A stretch of DNA of 18,354 nucleotides, from positions 1 through 18,354 of the forward strand of contig JBMNSJ010000041.1 in the NCBI GenBank assembly GCA_050945135.1. The letters are read 5' to 3'. Position numbers and translations under genes: made by a program. Shown piece after piece: positions 6,078-14,433 of the stretch (its first letter is position 1; every line of letters starts with the position of its first letter). Below the pieces are notes generated by a model that was not told the origin of the DNA, did no database searches, and was given only the letters and a program-made list of their open reading frames with translations. The stretch comes from WRIS01 sp050945135 (GTDB taxonomy: Bacteria > Actinomycetota > Coriobacteriia > Coriobacteriales > Eggerthellaceae).

Positions 6078-7115
6078 TTAGTATTCTGATGAGGCAAGGT
6101 CTTTTTCGGTGATGCGTCCTCTGAATATGCGGTAGATGATTACGTGGTAGATTAAGACCAGCGGCACACCAATGCAGGCAATAATTGTCATCCACATGAG
6201 AGCAAGCTCCGAAGATGATCCGTTCATAAGCGTGATAGATTGTCCAACGCTCTCTGCTGATGCAACAACGAGGGCAGGGAATTGCGTCGCCGCCCACAAT
6301 CCAACCAGGCTAAACATTGCTACGGATTGTCCTAAAAAGGCCTGTATGTCACTTTTCTTACCCAGGACGATTGATGCAATGATTCCTGCAAGAAATACGA
6401 CGAGGAAAAGTATCCGCAGCACAAATGTGGAATCTGCCATAGCCGGCTTAACAACAACGAAAAGAAGAACTGTGAGAATCGCAAAAACAGCAAGGGCAAT
6501 GGCTTGGAGGGGCATGCGGATGCGTGCAGCACGTTTTTGAAGGGCAGAAGGCTTTGGAGCTTTTAGTGCTGTCCATCCAGCGCCTTGTGCTATGAAAAGC
6601 ACCAGTCCGAGTACACCGCAGAGCAGGGTAAATGGTGTAAGCAGTCCGAGTAGAGGTATGCCTGAATAGTCACCGTTTGCATCCATGGGGATGCCTTGGA
6701 ATACATTGCCCACCGCTACTCCAAACAAAAGCGCAGGTAGTAAGGACCCAACAAAAAAGCATCCATCCCAAATTTTGCGCCATTTGTAGTCGTGCGAACG
6801 AAGCTCGAGCGAGACTGCACGAACGATGAGCCCGAAAAGCACCAGCATGATGGCAAGATAAAAACCAGAGAAGGTGGTGGCGTAAGCTGGCGGAAAAGCA
6901 GCAAAGAGTGCCCCGCCTGCTGTGAGAAGCCATACCTCATTGCCATCCCATACCGGGCCGACGCTCCTGCGAAGCACCGCCTTTTCCTCTTCGTTTTTGG
7001 CGATAAAAGGGTAGAGCACGCCAACACCTAAATCAAAGCCGTCTAGAACGAAATAGCCACCAATTAAAAGAGCGATAAGTCCAAACCAAAGTACTTGAAA
7101 AAAAGTCATCTCCAT
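6078..7115 (-). CDS. cydB: Cytochrome bd quinol oxidase subunit II
   Basis: This is the membrane partner of CydA in the bd-type oxidase, which takes electrons from quinol and reduces O2 to water with high oxygen affinity. The 345-residue product is strongly hydrophobic with about eight or nine membrane helices. It carries the family landmarks near the N-terminus: YFVLDGFDLGVG (Asp25, Asp28) and GPVWDGNEVWLLTAGGALFA (residues 53-72, including Asp57 and Glu60), then FPPAYATTFSGFYLA. The start ATG at 7113-7115 is 2 nt after the cydA stop, so the two are translated as one unit with cydA first. No frameshift or missing block is visible. Confidence 0.96.
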   Translation of the reverse strand: MEMTFFQVLWFGLIALLIGGYFVLDGFDLGVGVLYPFIAKNEEEKAVLRRSVGPVWDGNEVWLLTAGGALFAAFPPAYATTFSGFYLAIMLVLFGLIVRAVSLELRSHDYKWRKIWDGCFFVGSLLPALLFGVAVGNVFQGIPMDANGDYSGIPLLGLLTPFTLLCGVLGLVLFIAQGAGWTALKAPKPSALQKRAARIRMPLQAIALAVFAILTVLLFVVVKPAMADSTFVLRILFLVVFLAGIIASIVLGKKSDIQAFLGQSVAMFSLVGLWAATQFPALVVASAESVGQSITLMNGSSSELALMWMTIIACIGVPLVLIYHVIIYRIFRGRITEKDLASSEY

Positions 7116-7117
7116 GA

Positions 7118-8527
7118 TTATTCACCTGCCTCTTCTGTCTTAACAGTGCCTGATTCGAGTACAGGTCCCTTTTTGATAAAGCCAAACACAACACGTAAAA
7201 GTGCAACGAGTATGAAGGTGTATACGAGGGTGAAAAGCACTAAGGTCAACACGATTTCAGGAGCAGATACGGCGCCTGAGGCTCCTTCTGCTGTGAGGAG
7301 GAATACTCCTTCGGGTCCTGAGCTTGAGGGATATACAACCCAAGGTTGACGTCCGTATTCCGCTGTCATCCAGCCAGATTGAATGGCAATCATAGGGAAA
7401 AGCGGAGAGATTACTAACAAGCGTTGAAGCCATTTTTTCTCAGTAATCTTTCCGCCCCTGAAGGTAAAGAACAGTGCAAGGATCAGTACAAGCGCAATAG
7501 CGGCAAACATAGCAACCATCAGGTGATAGCTTTGGAATACGAGATTTACCGACAGATCTTCAACCACGATATCGTCGTACTTTTCTGTCTCGGCTAATTG
7601 GTTTAAGCCAGGAAATTCGGTATCCCAGGTTCCATCAATCAGAAAGCTTGAGCCTCCTGGAATAGTGAAAGGAGATATCACTTGCTGAGTTTCTTCGTCG
7701 ACCCAGCCTATGAGGTAAAGCGGAGGAGCTTCTGCTTCATACATTCCTTCCATCATGGCAAATTTTGTAGGCTGTTCTTCGGCAACGACTACCGCAGATG
7801 CGTGAGCCGAAACAAGCAATAGGCAACATGATATTACTCCAACAATCGCACCGGTCTTCATGGTGCGAAGCGAGAACTCAGGGTGCTTTTTCTTGTACAT
7901 ATACCACGCCGCCACGGCCATCGCAACGAAGGCACCGACGACAATAACCGAAAGGACGGTATGGAAGTAGCGGGATGCGAGAGAAGGGTTGAAGGCTGCT
8001 TCAATAAAGCCGGTGATTACTGCTCTGCTGCCATCAGCGGCGAGTTCACTTCCGGCGGGTGTTTGCATCCAGGAGTTAGCGATAAGGATCCAAAGAGCCG
8101 AAAGGCAGGAGCCAAGCCAGACAAGCCAGGCAGATATCATGTAGAACTTTGGCGAGACTTTATTCCTGCCGAAGAGGAGGATTCCCAAGAACACTGATTC
8201 GAGGAAGAAGGCGAACAGAGCCTCTGCGGCAAGGGGAGCACCAAAGATATCTCCCACGAAGCGAGCATAATCAGCCCAGTTTGTGCCGAAAGAAAACTCC
8301 ATGGTAATACCTGTTGCCACGCCAACTGCGAAGGTTGCGGTAAAAATCTTAACCCAAAACCTGGTCGCTCCGGCATCCTTTGAATCACGCGAGCGGTAGA
8401 AACGCGTTTCACTGATAGCCATTATCAAGCCAATGCCAATCGAAAGTGGCACGAAGAGAAAATGGAACATTGCTGTGGCTGCAAACTGAATGCGTGCCAG
8501 CACAACAGCATCCGAGAAAATCTCCAT
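7118..8527 (-). CDS. cydA: Cytochrome bd quinol oxidase subunit I
   Basis: This is the haem-bearing subunit of the bd oxidase. The 469-residue protein has the expected ligands: His22 in MFHFLF, His189 in ASRYFHTVLSV, and a Met in the SYHLMVAM helix (Met327 or Met330) as the probable b558 ligand. The quinol-loop signature EEQPTKFAMMEG (240-251) supplies Lys245 and Glu250, and GRQPWVVY (382-389) is conserved. The loop between helices is short, as in Gram-positive enzymes, lacking the long insertion of the E. coli form. A purine-rich stretch (AAGGGGG, then TCCTCT) precedes ATG 8527. It is co-transcribed with cydB and divergent from cydDC. In an otherwise anaerobic lineage it would serve oxygen scavenging or microaerobic respiration. 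Confidence 0.97.
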   Translation of the reverse strand: MEIFSDAVVLARIQFAATAMFHFLFVPLSIGIGLIMAISETRFYRSRDSKDAGATRFWVKIFTATFAVGVATGITMEFSFGTNWADYARFVGDIFGAPLAAEALFAFFLESVFLGILLFGRNKVSPKFYMISAWLVWLGSCLSALWILIANSWMQTPAGSELAADGSRAVITGFIEAAFNPSLASRYFHTVLSVIVVGAFVAMAVAAWYMYKKKHPEFSLRTMKTGAIVGVISCCLLLVSAHASAVVVAEEQPTKFAMMEGMYEAEAPPLYLIGWVDEETQQVISPFTIPGGSSFLIDGTWDTEFPGLNQLAETEKYDDIVVEDLSVNLVFQSYHLMVAMFAAIALVLILALFFTFRGGKITEKKWLQRLLVISPLFPMIAIQSGWMTAEYGRQPWVVYPSSSGPEGVFLLTAEGASGAVSAPEIVLTLVLFTLVYTFILVALLRVVFGFIKKGPVLESGTVKTEEAGE

Positions 8528-8722
8528 AGAGGACCCCCTTATCTCGATACAAAATCGTAGAATCGTTAGATTTGCCTCTCCTTATGGAGCGCACTCTACT
8601 AAATTTTTTCTTGCTTGAATAGATGAAAACGAAAACTGTTACCAAAAAGGTAACATATATCACAAAACGAGATGATACGATACACTTGTAAGAAGAGGTC
8701 TCCAAGGAGAGTTGAAATCATC
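8528..8722. promoter_or_regulatory. Divergent control region between cydAB and cydDC
   Basis: These 195 bp must hold promoters for both operons. The stretch is A/T-rich (AAATTTTTTC at about 8601-8610) and includes a short tandem repeat (ATCGTAGA, ATCGTTAGA) near 8552-8568 and the dyad listed separately. A weak -10-like TACACT (8681-8686) could serve cydD. I could not define convincing -35/-10 pairs for either direction. Confidence 0.5.
8637..8655. promoter_or_regulatory. 19-bp palindrome, candidate operator of the cyd operons
   Basis: TGTTACC (8637-8643) and GGTAACA (8649-8655) form perfect 7-bp arms around AAAAA, placed midway between the divergent cydA and cydD genes. On the - strand, TTGTGATATATGTTACC (8649-8665) overlaps it and resembles a Rex site (TTGTGA, 6-nt spacer, TCACAA) in one half only. 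A redox or oxygen-responsive regulator is plausible but its identity is not shown. Confidence 0.45.
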
Positions 8723-10456
8723 ATGATAGACCGCTCACTATTCTCATTGCCTGGGATACGCAGTGTTCTTGCTGTGCTTGCCTGCTGCGCTTTGGTGACG
8801 GCTCTCTTGATTGTGGGGCAGGCATACTCACTCACCATGTCAGTGGTAGGTTTATGGGAGGGTGGAGCTCTTCTCGATCAAGGAATCTGGGTCGCTAGCT
8901 TCTTTTTCAGCTTCATTCTTGTACACGCCATAAGCTATGCGCAAGATAGCTATTTGGATCGTTATGCCTACGCGCAAGCAGATGCGCTTCGTCAGGAGCT
9001 GCTACATACTGTTTTTGAGGCTGGTCCTGAACTCGTTCAAGAAAGCGGAACTGGCAACACGACAACCTTGGTGCTTGAAGGAATCGACCAAATAGAAACC
9101 TATCTACGATTGATTCTGCCTAAAATGTGTAGGGTTGTTATTATCCCACTCGTTATTCTTGTTCCCGTGTTTTCCGTTGATTGGATTTCTGGCGTCATCA
9201 TGCTCATCGTGTTTCCCTTCATCATTTTATATATGGTGATGCTTGGGTCGACGGCGCAAAGCAAAGCTGCAAAGCAACATAAGAAATTTCAAATCATGTC
9301 AAATCATTTTATTGACTCGCTGCGCGGGCTTGACACACTAAAATCGTTCGGAGTGAGCAGGCAACATGGCGAGAATATCTTTAGGGTCAGCGAGGGGTTT
9401 CGCAGCGCCACTATGGAAACATTGCGAGTGGCAACACTTTCTAGCTTGGTGCTCGATTTGTTTGCGACCTTGTCGGTGGCAGCCGTTGCTATCATGCTGG
9501 GATTAAGACTCCTTGATGGATCGCTTGAACTTTTCCCAGCATTGATGACCCTTGTTCTAGCTCCTGAATACTTCAAGCCTATTCGGGAATTTGCTTCTGA
9601 TTATCACGCCTCGCTCGATGGGAAAAATGCACTTATCTCGGTTCGCTCGCTCATAGATGGATTTGAGGCTTCCCCTACTCATCTCGGATCAAAAGAGCTT
9701 AGCTGGACAGAGGATTCCAGCTTATCTGTTGACAATCTTGCGTATTCCTATCCAGGGATTCCTATTCTTCGCGATATTAGAATCAACGCAAGAGGATACA
9801 CGCGCATCGGAATCGTTGGTGCGAGTGGGGCAGGAAAAAGCACCTTGATGAAGGTGTTAGCTGGTTTCGCAGAACCTGAAACAGGGAGTTTCGAGATTAA
9901 CGGAGTCAAGCTGCCAGACATGCATCAAGCAGAATGGCAAACGCAAACATCGTATCTACCCCAAGATCCCTATATTTTTCACGGTACATTACGCGAAAAT
10001 ATCACCTTTTATCATCCGGAAGCTTCAGATGAAGAACTCGCATCGGCTATTCGAGTTGTCGGGCTTGACGATCTTGTTGCAGCTCTTCCCTCTGGCGTTA
10101 CTACCAAGATTGGCGAAGGGGAGCGTGCTCTTAGCGGCGGGCAAGAGCAGCGAATTGCACTCGCTCGTTTATGCCTCGATGAACGCCGCAAAATCCTTCT
10201 TTTTGATGAACCAACAGCGCATCTCGATATTGAGACCGAGATGGAACTCAAAGAAAGAATGCTTCCTCTTATGCAGAATCGCTTGGTGTTTTTCGCTACG
10301 CATCGACTCCACTGGATGCATGAGATGGATATGATTTTGGTGATGGATCAAGGAGAGATAGTTGATGCCGGTTCGTTAAAAGAGCTGTGTTCTCGAGAAG
10401 GTCCTTTTATGCGTCTTGTGACAATGATGGGAGGTGCCACGCATGCCAAGAGCTGA
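8723..10456 (+). CDS. cydD: CydD: ABC exporter half for cytochrome bd assembly
   Basis: This is a half-transporter with an N-terminal membrane domain (six helices, about 1-310) and a C-terminal ATPase (about 330-577). Motifs are Walker A GASGAGKST (366-374), Q-loop YLPQDPYIFHG, signature LSGGQEQR (470-477), Walker B ILLFDEPTAHLD (491-502) and H-loop FFATHR. CydDC heterodimers act on the cytoplasmic membrane and are required for bd oxidase assembly; thiol (cysteine/glutathione) export and haem-linked roles have both been proposed for the family. ATG 8723 is used because AAGGAGA lies about 12 nt upstream. An in-frame ATG at 8672 lacks a ribosome site and adds a basic stretch not seen in relatives. 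The cydC start lies 14 nt inside its end. Confidence 0.92.
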   Translation: MIDRSLFSLPGIRSVLAVLACCALVTALLIVGQAYSLTMSVVGLWEGGALLDQGIWVASFFFSFILVHAISYAQDSYLDRYAYAQADALRQELLHTVFEAGPELVQESGTGNTTTLVLEGIDQIETYLRLILPKMCRVVIIPLVILVPVFSVDWISGVIMLIVFPFIILYMVMLGSTAQSKAAKQHKKFQIMSNHFIDSLRGLDTLKSFGVSRQHGENIFRVSEGFRSATMETLRVATLSSLVLDLFATLSVAAVAIMLGLRLLDGSLELFPALMTLVLAPEYFKPIREFASDYHASLDGKNALISVRSLIDGFEASPTHLGSKELSWTEDSSLSVDNLAYSYPGIPILRDIRINARGYTRIGIVGASGAGKSTLMKVLAGFAEPETGSFEINGVKLPDMHQAEWQTQTSYLPQDPYIFHGTLRENITFYHPEASDEELASAIRVVGLDDLVAALPSGVTTKIGEGERALSGGQEQRIALARLCLDERRKILLFDEPTAHLDIETEMELKERMLPLMQNRLVFFATHRLHWMHEMDMILVMDQGEIVDAGSLKELCSREGPFMRLVTMMGGATHAKS

Positions 10457-12173
10457 TCGTTGGGTGAAGCCCTTCTTCAAGCAGTATCGAGGAGCCTTGG
10501 TTTTGGCGCTTCTACTAGGTGTCGCGACATTCGCGTTTGCCAGTGCATTAATGTTTACCTCCGGGTATCTCATTAGTAAGGCAGCAGAAGCTCCGGGAAA
10601 CATCATGGCAATCTACATCCCTGTTGTCTTGGTGCGTGTTTTTGGTGTTGGAAAGCCCATACTTCACTATTTCGAACGACTCACCAGCCACGATTGGGTT
10701 CTTCGAATGACCTCAAACCTTCGTCTGAAGCTCTATACTGCGCTAGAAAAAGATGCCATCTTCTTTAGAAAACGATTCCGCACAGGAGACATCCTAGGTC
10801 TTATGGCTGAGGATATCGGTCATTTGCAAAACCTGTATTTGCGCACCATTTTCCCAACGGTTATCGCCTGGGTTCTGTATATAGCCGTCGTAGCTTGTTT
10901 TGGCTTTTTCACCTGGTGGTTTGGTCTTGTCATGCTGCTTTTGGTTGGGATATGCGTTCTCGTGGTACCGCTTGTGTCCGTTCTTGTGAATGGTGCGCGA
11001 CAGACGCGACGCAAAACGATGAAAAATGAACTCTACAACGATTTGACCGATAATGTATTAGGAGTTGCTGATTGGGTTTTTTCACAGCGAAGCACCGAAT
11101 ATTTGAAAGCTTATAAAGGGTCCGAAGCGGCGCTTCGTGAGCTTGATGTTTTGATGAATCGCTTTTCGCGAAGACGAGACCTTCTCATCAATATCGTTTT
11201 CGGTGCAATCATAGTTCTTATACTTTTGTGGGCAGGAAGCTATTTTGGTGGCGTGCATGCAGGGGCAGCAAACTGGATTGCCGCCTTCGCTCTCGCTTTC
11301 TTTCCTCTCATCGATGCCTTTGCACCTTTGTCGCAAGCAGCTACAGAGACAAATAAGTATCTCGACTCGATTGATCGTCTTAACGAACTTCCTGAGGAAC
11401 AAAAAGAAGTACCACATAATTTTTCCGAACCGCGAAAGCTTTTGGATATTGCAATCGAGAATGTCAGTTTTACGTATCCTAATTCATCGCGTGTGATTAT
11501 TGATTCCTTGCAGTTGCATGTTGCCCAGGGTGAGAAGATTGCGATTCTTGGTCGAAGCGGTTCAGGGAAGAGCACGCTGCTTTCGCTTATGAGAGGAGAT
11601 CTAGAACCCGGGCAAGGTGACGTGAAAATTGGTGGCGTTTCGGCTCACGCTTTTGGGGATGAAATCACGAGATACATCGGCTTTATTGGGCAGCAAACAT
11701 ACCTGTTCAACATGAGCCTTTCCGACAATTTACGTCTAGGAAAGGAGTCAATCTCAGACGAGCAGTTATGGGACGTGCTAAAAAAGGTTGGTCTGAAGGA
11801 AATGGTAGAACGGCTTCCTGATAGGTTGGAAACAATTGTCGATGAGGCAGGGAAGCGGTTTTCGGGAGGCGAAAGACATCGAATCGCTCTTGCACGCGTA
11901 TTGCTCCAAGATGTTCCGATTGTCTTTTTGGATGAACCAACAGTTGGCTTGGATCCTTTGACCGAGCAAGCTTTGCTCACGACGCTTTTCGAGACGATGC
12001 ATGACAAGACAATCATCATGGTCACCCACCATCTTCAAGGAGTATCGCTTGTTGACCGTGTTGTCTTTATCGAGGATGGGGCACTAGCAATGAGCGGTGC
12101 GCCTGAAGAGCTAGAACAGACGAGTGAGCGCTATCGCCAGCTTCAATCTTTCGACAGGGGATTGCAGCTTTAA
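10443..12173 (+). CDS. cydC: CydC: ABC exporter half for cytochrome bd assembly
   Basis: This is the partner of CydD: a 576-residue half-transporter with an N-terminal six-helix domain and C-terminal ATPase. Motifs are Walker A GRSGSGKST, Q-loop FIGQQTYLFNMSL, signature FSGGERHRIALAR, Walker B IVFLDEPTVGLD and H-loop MVTHH. The signature has Phe in place of the usual Leu. The TSGYLISKAAEAP segment in the first membrane region is typical of CydC rather than CydD. ATG 10443 is chosen because GGGAGG (10429-10434) is correctly spaced upstream; the alternative GTG 10434 overlaps that box. The 14-nt overlap with cydD points to coupled translation and equal dosage. Divergent placement next to cydAB supports the assignment. 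Confidence 0.92.
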   Translation: MPRADRWVKPFFKQYRGALVLALLLGVATFAFASALMFTSGYLISKAAEAPGNIMAIYIPVVLVRVFGVGKPILHYFERLTSHDWVLRMTSNLRLKLYTALEKDAIFFRKRFRTGDILGLMAEDIGHLQNLYLRTIFPTVIAWVLYIAVVACFGFFTWWFGLVMLLLVGICVLVVPLVSVLVNGARQTRRKTMKNELYNDLTDNVLGVADWVFSQRSTEYLKAYKGSEAALRELDVLMNRFSRRRDLLINIVFGAIIVLILLWAGSYFGGVHAGAANWIAAFALAFFPLIDAFAPLSQAATETNKYLDSIDRLNELPEEQKEVPHNFSEPRKLLDIAIENVSFTYPNSSRVIIDSLQLHVAQGEKIAILGRSGSGKSTLLSLMRGDLEPGQGDVKIGGVSAHAFGDEITRYIGFIGQQTYLFNMSLSDNLRLGKESISDEQLWDVLKKVGLKEMVERLPDRLETIVDEAGKRFSGGERHRIALARVLLQDVPIVFLDEPTVGLDPLTEQALLTTLFETMHDKTIIMVTHHLQGVSLVDRVVFIEDGALAMSGAPEELEQTSERYRQLQSFDRGLQL

Positions 12174-12204
12174 CCTGTTTGAGACAAGCATGTCGTCGCT
12201 TGGG

Positions 12205-12259
12205 CATGAGGCTCCTATCACACAAAAGGAGCCTCATGAATTTCTTCCTGAGGCTCCTT
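12205..12259. terminator. Three-arm bidirectional terminator between cydC and the flavoprotein gene
   Basis: Arm A is CATGAGGCTCCT (12205-12216), arm B is AGGAGCCTCATG (12227-12238) and arm C repeats TGAGGCTCCT (12249-12258). A pairs with B in a 12-bp stem that would end cydDC transcription on the + strand. B also pairs with C in an 11-bp stem (12226-12236 with 12249-12259); read on the - strand this is followed by TTTT and would end the flavoprotein transcript. The middle arm is shared. Confidence 0.7.
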
Positions 12260-12283
12260 GGGGAGGGGAGGCTAGTTTGGATG

Positions 12284-14248
12284 CTAGAGTGACTTTAACC
12301 CGTCACGCACCGTTGCTCGACCATCGCCATAGGTGTGACAGTTGTCGCAATTATCTGTGAGGCCACCCAGTTGCTCTGGGGTGTAGTCGATGCTACCGCC
12401 GTGAATTGAGTTGTATGGATTCCAATCGCCCATGCTCTCAGATGCACTAAGCATTGATTCACTTACCGCCGAGCCTTCGCCGTAAGCTGCCAGCTCGGGC
12501 GCATTACCTTCCACTACGGGACCTTGGCCGATTGTTCCGTTAACCGCACTTTCGGCAGACACAAAGCCAAAAGTAATTGCGCGGCCAATTGAAGTGCCCG
12601 GAATGTGGCGTGGATAGTTTCCGGCAAAGAAGCTGCCACTTGCATTTCCGCAGGCGAAAAGGCCAGGGATGGGAGTGTCGTTGTCGTCGATAACGCTGCA
12701 GTTCTCATCGATACATAAACCGCCAACGGTGGCAAGAATGTTGCTGTTCGTGGTAAAGGCAAAGAAGCGGGAGCCCGTGAAAGGCATTGACATCATTAAG
12801 TCGCGATCGAAGTCCTCGTCGCGTCCAGCTCCGAAGAAGGAATTGTAGCGTTCGACGGTTGCGGCTAAGCCTTTTTCGTCGATTCCGGCTGCCTTCGCGA
12901 GTTCGGCAACTGAGGAAGCTTCATACAGCCAACCCTTTTCTTTGAACTCCTCGAGTGAGTCTTCCATGCCTTCATACATGGTTTCGTCAAAGACATACCA
13001 GCAGTTTTTGCCGTAGCTTGGTTGTGCGTTTTGAGCGTTTGAGACAACCTGGAAGGGGGCATCTTCGCGTACGAATCGATTGCCACGACCATTGACTAAT
13101 ACGCCAAGAAAAACAGCGTTCCATGTGCGGAAATCTGCAAATGAATCAGGGGTTCCCCAGCGGAAGTTCATGACCGGATGGGGCACTGCGTCCATTTGAG
13201 CGCCGATAGAAAGGCCCATCATATGCCCGTCGCCTGTGGTTCCCCAACCGGGATTCCACCAGCTTGAGTTGGCGTAATCTTCAGGGCGTGTCCATGCCTG
13301 CATCATTTCAGGATTGCAGTCATAACCGCCAGTTGCAAGAATGACACCCTTAGCAGCATTTGCCTGGAAGTATCCAGATTCGTCTCGTGCAATGACGCCA
13401 GTGACAGCTCCTGAATCGTTGGTAAGTAGCTGTACAGCAGGTGTGGAAAAACGTAGATCAACCGTATCGTATGCATTCATAGCTACATCTTGCATTTCGA
13501 GACACACGTAGATCCCAGAAAGGCCAGAGCGGACGCCTGCATCCGGTGGAAGCGCCGGCGAATCGTAAAAGCCAAGCTCAGAGTCTATGAGTGCAGTAGC
13601 GGCAGGGAAGCTGTTAGTTGAAGGATGCTCTTCAACCTTGGTGATAACAAAACCGTTTGCTCCCTTGTTGAGCATGTCTTGCCAGAAATCAGTTGCTTCG
13701 CCTGAGCGATCTACATAGGTGCGAGCTGCCTCTGGTCGTGTTCGATAATATGCAGAACGATAGATTTCATCAAGAAGGACGGTCTTATCGATTTCGGTGC
13801 CTTCTTGAACCTTTGCGCCTACTGCGCCAAAACATTCAAAACAGCCGCGACCTTTGGTCATCTTCTCGAGAATAAGCACGTTTGCGCCCATGTCTGCAGC
13901 TTTGAGGCCTGCGATAAGACCTCCAACGCCTGCGCCGACAACAACAACATCGAAGTCTTCTTCACGCTGTACCTCGCTTGACGAAATTTCACGTGATTCA
14001 AAAGCGATGGGGCCTCTGGGTCCAGGGCACTCCGCCTTTCGGGCAGGCAGTAAGTTCGAGCCGTCTTTGTAAATATTAGAGTAGTCCTCGCCCGATGCTT
14101 GAGTATCTGATGCTTTCGATGAACTTGAAGAGCCTGAAGCAGCGCAGCCAGTTCCGATGACGCCGATGCCGGCTACTGCAGCGGTTGCAAGTGCACCTTT
14201 CATAAAGTTTCTGCGTGTAAATGTGTTGCTTGTTTCCCTCGATTCCAT
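12284..14248 (-). CDS. TAT-exported FAD oxidoreductase (fumarate-reductase-like) with C-terminal CxxCH haem motif
   Basis: This 654-residue flavoprotein is of the FAD_binding_2 family (fumarate, urocanate and 3-ketosteroid reductases/dehydrogenases). The N-terminus is a TAT signal: TRRNFMK (Arg12, Arg13), a hydrophobic run, then GTGC at Cys35, so a lipoprotein anchor is possible. Dinucleotide-binding site is VVVVGAGVGG (101-110), with a second FAD segment PIPGLFACGNASGSF (537-550). NYPRHIPGTSIGR (554-566) sits where family active-site residues lie. There is no N-terminal FMN-binding domain. Unusually, the last 25 residues contain CDNCH (Cys634, Cys637, His638), a single c-type haem attachment motif. 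ATG 14248 is preceded by GGGGGAAAG. The likely role is an extracytoplasmic terminal reductase for an unidentified compound, induced through the divergent TetR gene; the substrate cannot be named. Confidence 0.88.
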   Translation of the reverse strand: MESRETSNTFTRRNFMKGALATAAVAGIGVIGTGCAASGSSSSSKASDTQASGEDYSNIYKDGSNLLPARKAECPGPRGPIAFESREISSSEVQREEDFDVVVVGAGVGGLIAGLKAADMGANVLILEKMTKGRGCFECFGAVGAKVQEGTEIDKTVLLDEIYRSAYYRTRPEAARTYVDRSGEATDFWQDMLNKGANGFVITKVEEHPSTNSFPAATALIDSELGFYDSPALPPDAGVRSGLSGIYVCLEMQDVAMNAYDTVDLRFSTPAVQLLTNDSGAVTGVIARDESGYFQANAAKGVILATGGYDCNPEMMQAWTRPEDYANSSWWNPGWGTTGDGHMMGLSIGAQMDAVPHPVMNFRWGTPDSFADFRTWNAVFLGVLVNGRGNRFVREDAPFQVVSNAQNAQPSYGKNCWYVFDETMYEGMEDSLEEFKEKGWLYEASSVAELAKAAGIDEKGLAATVERYNSFFGAGRDEDFDRDLMMSMPFTGSRFFAFTTNSNILATVGGLCIDENCSVIDDNDTPIPGLFACGNASGSFFAGNYPRHIPGTSIGRAITFGFVSAESAVNGTIGQGPVVEGNAPELAAYGEGSAVSESMLSASESMGDWNPYNSIHGGSIDYTPEQLGGLTDNCDNCHTYGDGRATVRDGLKSL

Positions 14249-14285
14249 GTTCTTTCCCCCTTCATGCTTAGAAATATCCCTGATG

Positions 14286-14298
14286 TGTACGGTGTACA
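14286..14298. promoter_or_regulatory. Operator site 1 (TetR candidate)
   Basis: The perfect dyad TGTAC-GGT-GTACA lies just downstream of the predicted flavoprotein transcription start. It resembles site 2 (10 of 13 bases identical), and the centres are 23 bp apart, about two helical turns. Confidence 0.6.
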
Positions 14299-14306
14299 TA
14301 ACTCGA

Positions 14307-14335
14307 AGTATACAGTGTAGACTTAATATGTGCAA
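14307..14335 (-). promoter_or_regulatory. Sigma-70-type promoter of the flavoprotein gene
   Basis: On the - strand, TTGCAC (complement of 14330-14335) and TATACT (complement of 14307-14312) are separated by exactly 17 bp. Both are close to consensus (TTGACA, TATAAT). Transcription would start near 14300, about 50 nt before ATG 14248. Confidence 0.65.
14309..14321. promoter_or_regulatory. Operator site 2 (TetR candidate), over the -10 box
   Basis: The imperfect dyad TATAC-AGT-GTAGA matches site 1 at 10 of 13 positions. It overlaps the -10 box and spacer of the flavoprotein promoter, so a protein bound here would block RNA polymerase. Confidence 0.55.
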
Positions 14336-14377
14336 GATGCGATTTTGACGGGTAAAAACAAGGAGAAACAAGAGCTC

Positions 14378-14386
14378 TGCTACTAT
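14378..14386 (+). promoter_or_regulatory. Candidate extended -10 promoter of the TetR gene
   Basis: TGCTACTAT (14378-14386) has the TGn extension plus a TACTAT hexamer, about 47 nt before the TetR start. No -35 box is seen at the usual distance. It lies outside the two operator dyads, so simple autorepression is not evident. Confidence 0.35.
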
Positions 14387-14433
14387 TAGCCCAACTCAAC
14401 AAAACTCTTCTGAGTTTGTAAAAGGAACCGAGT

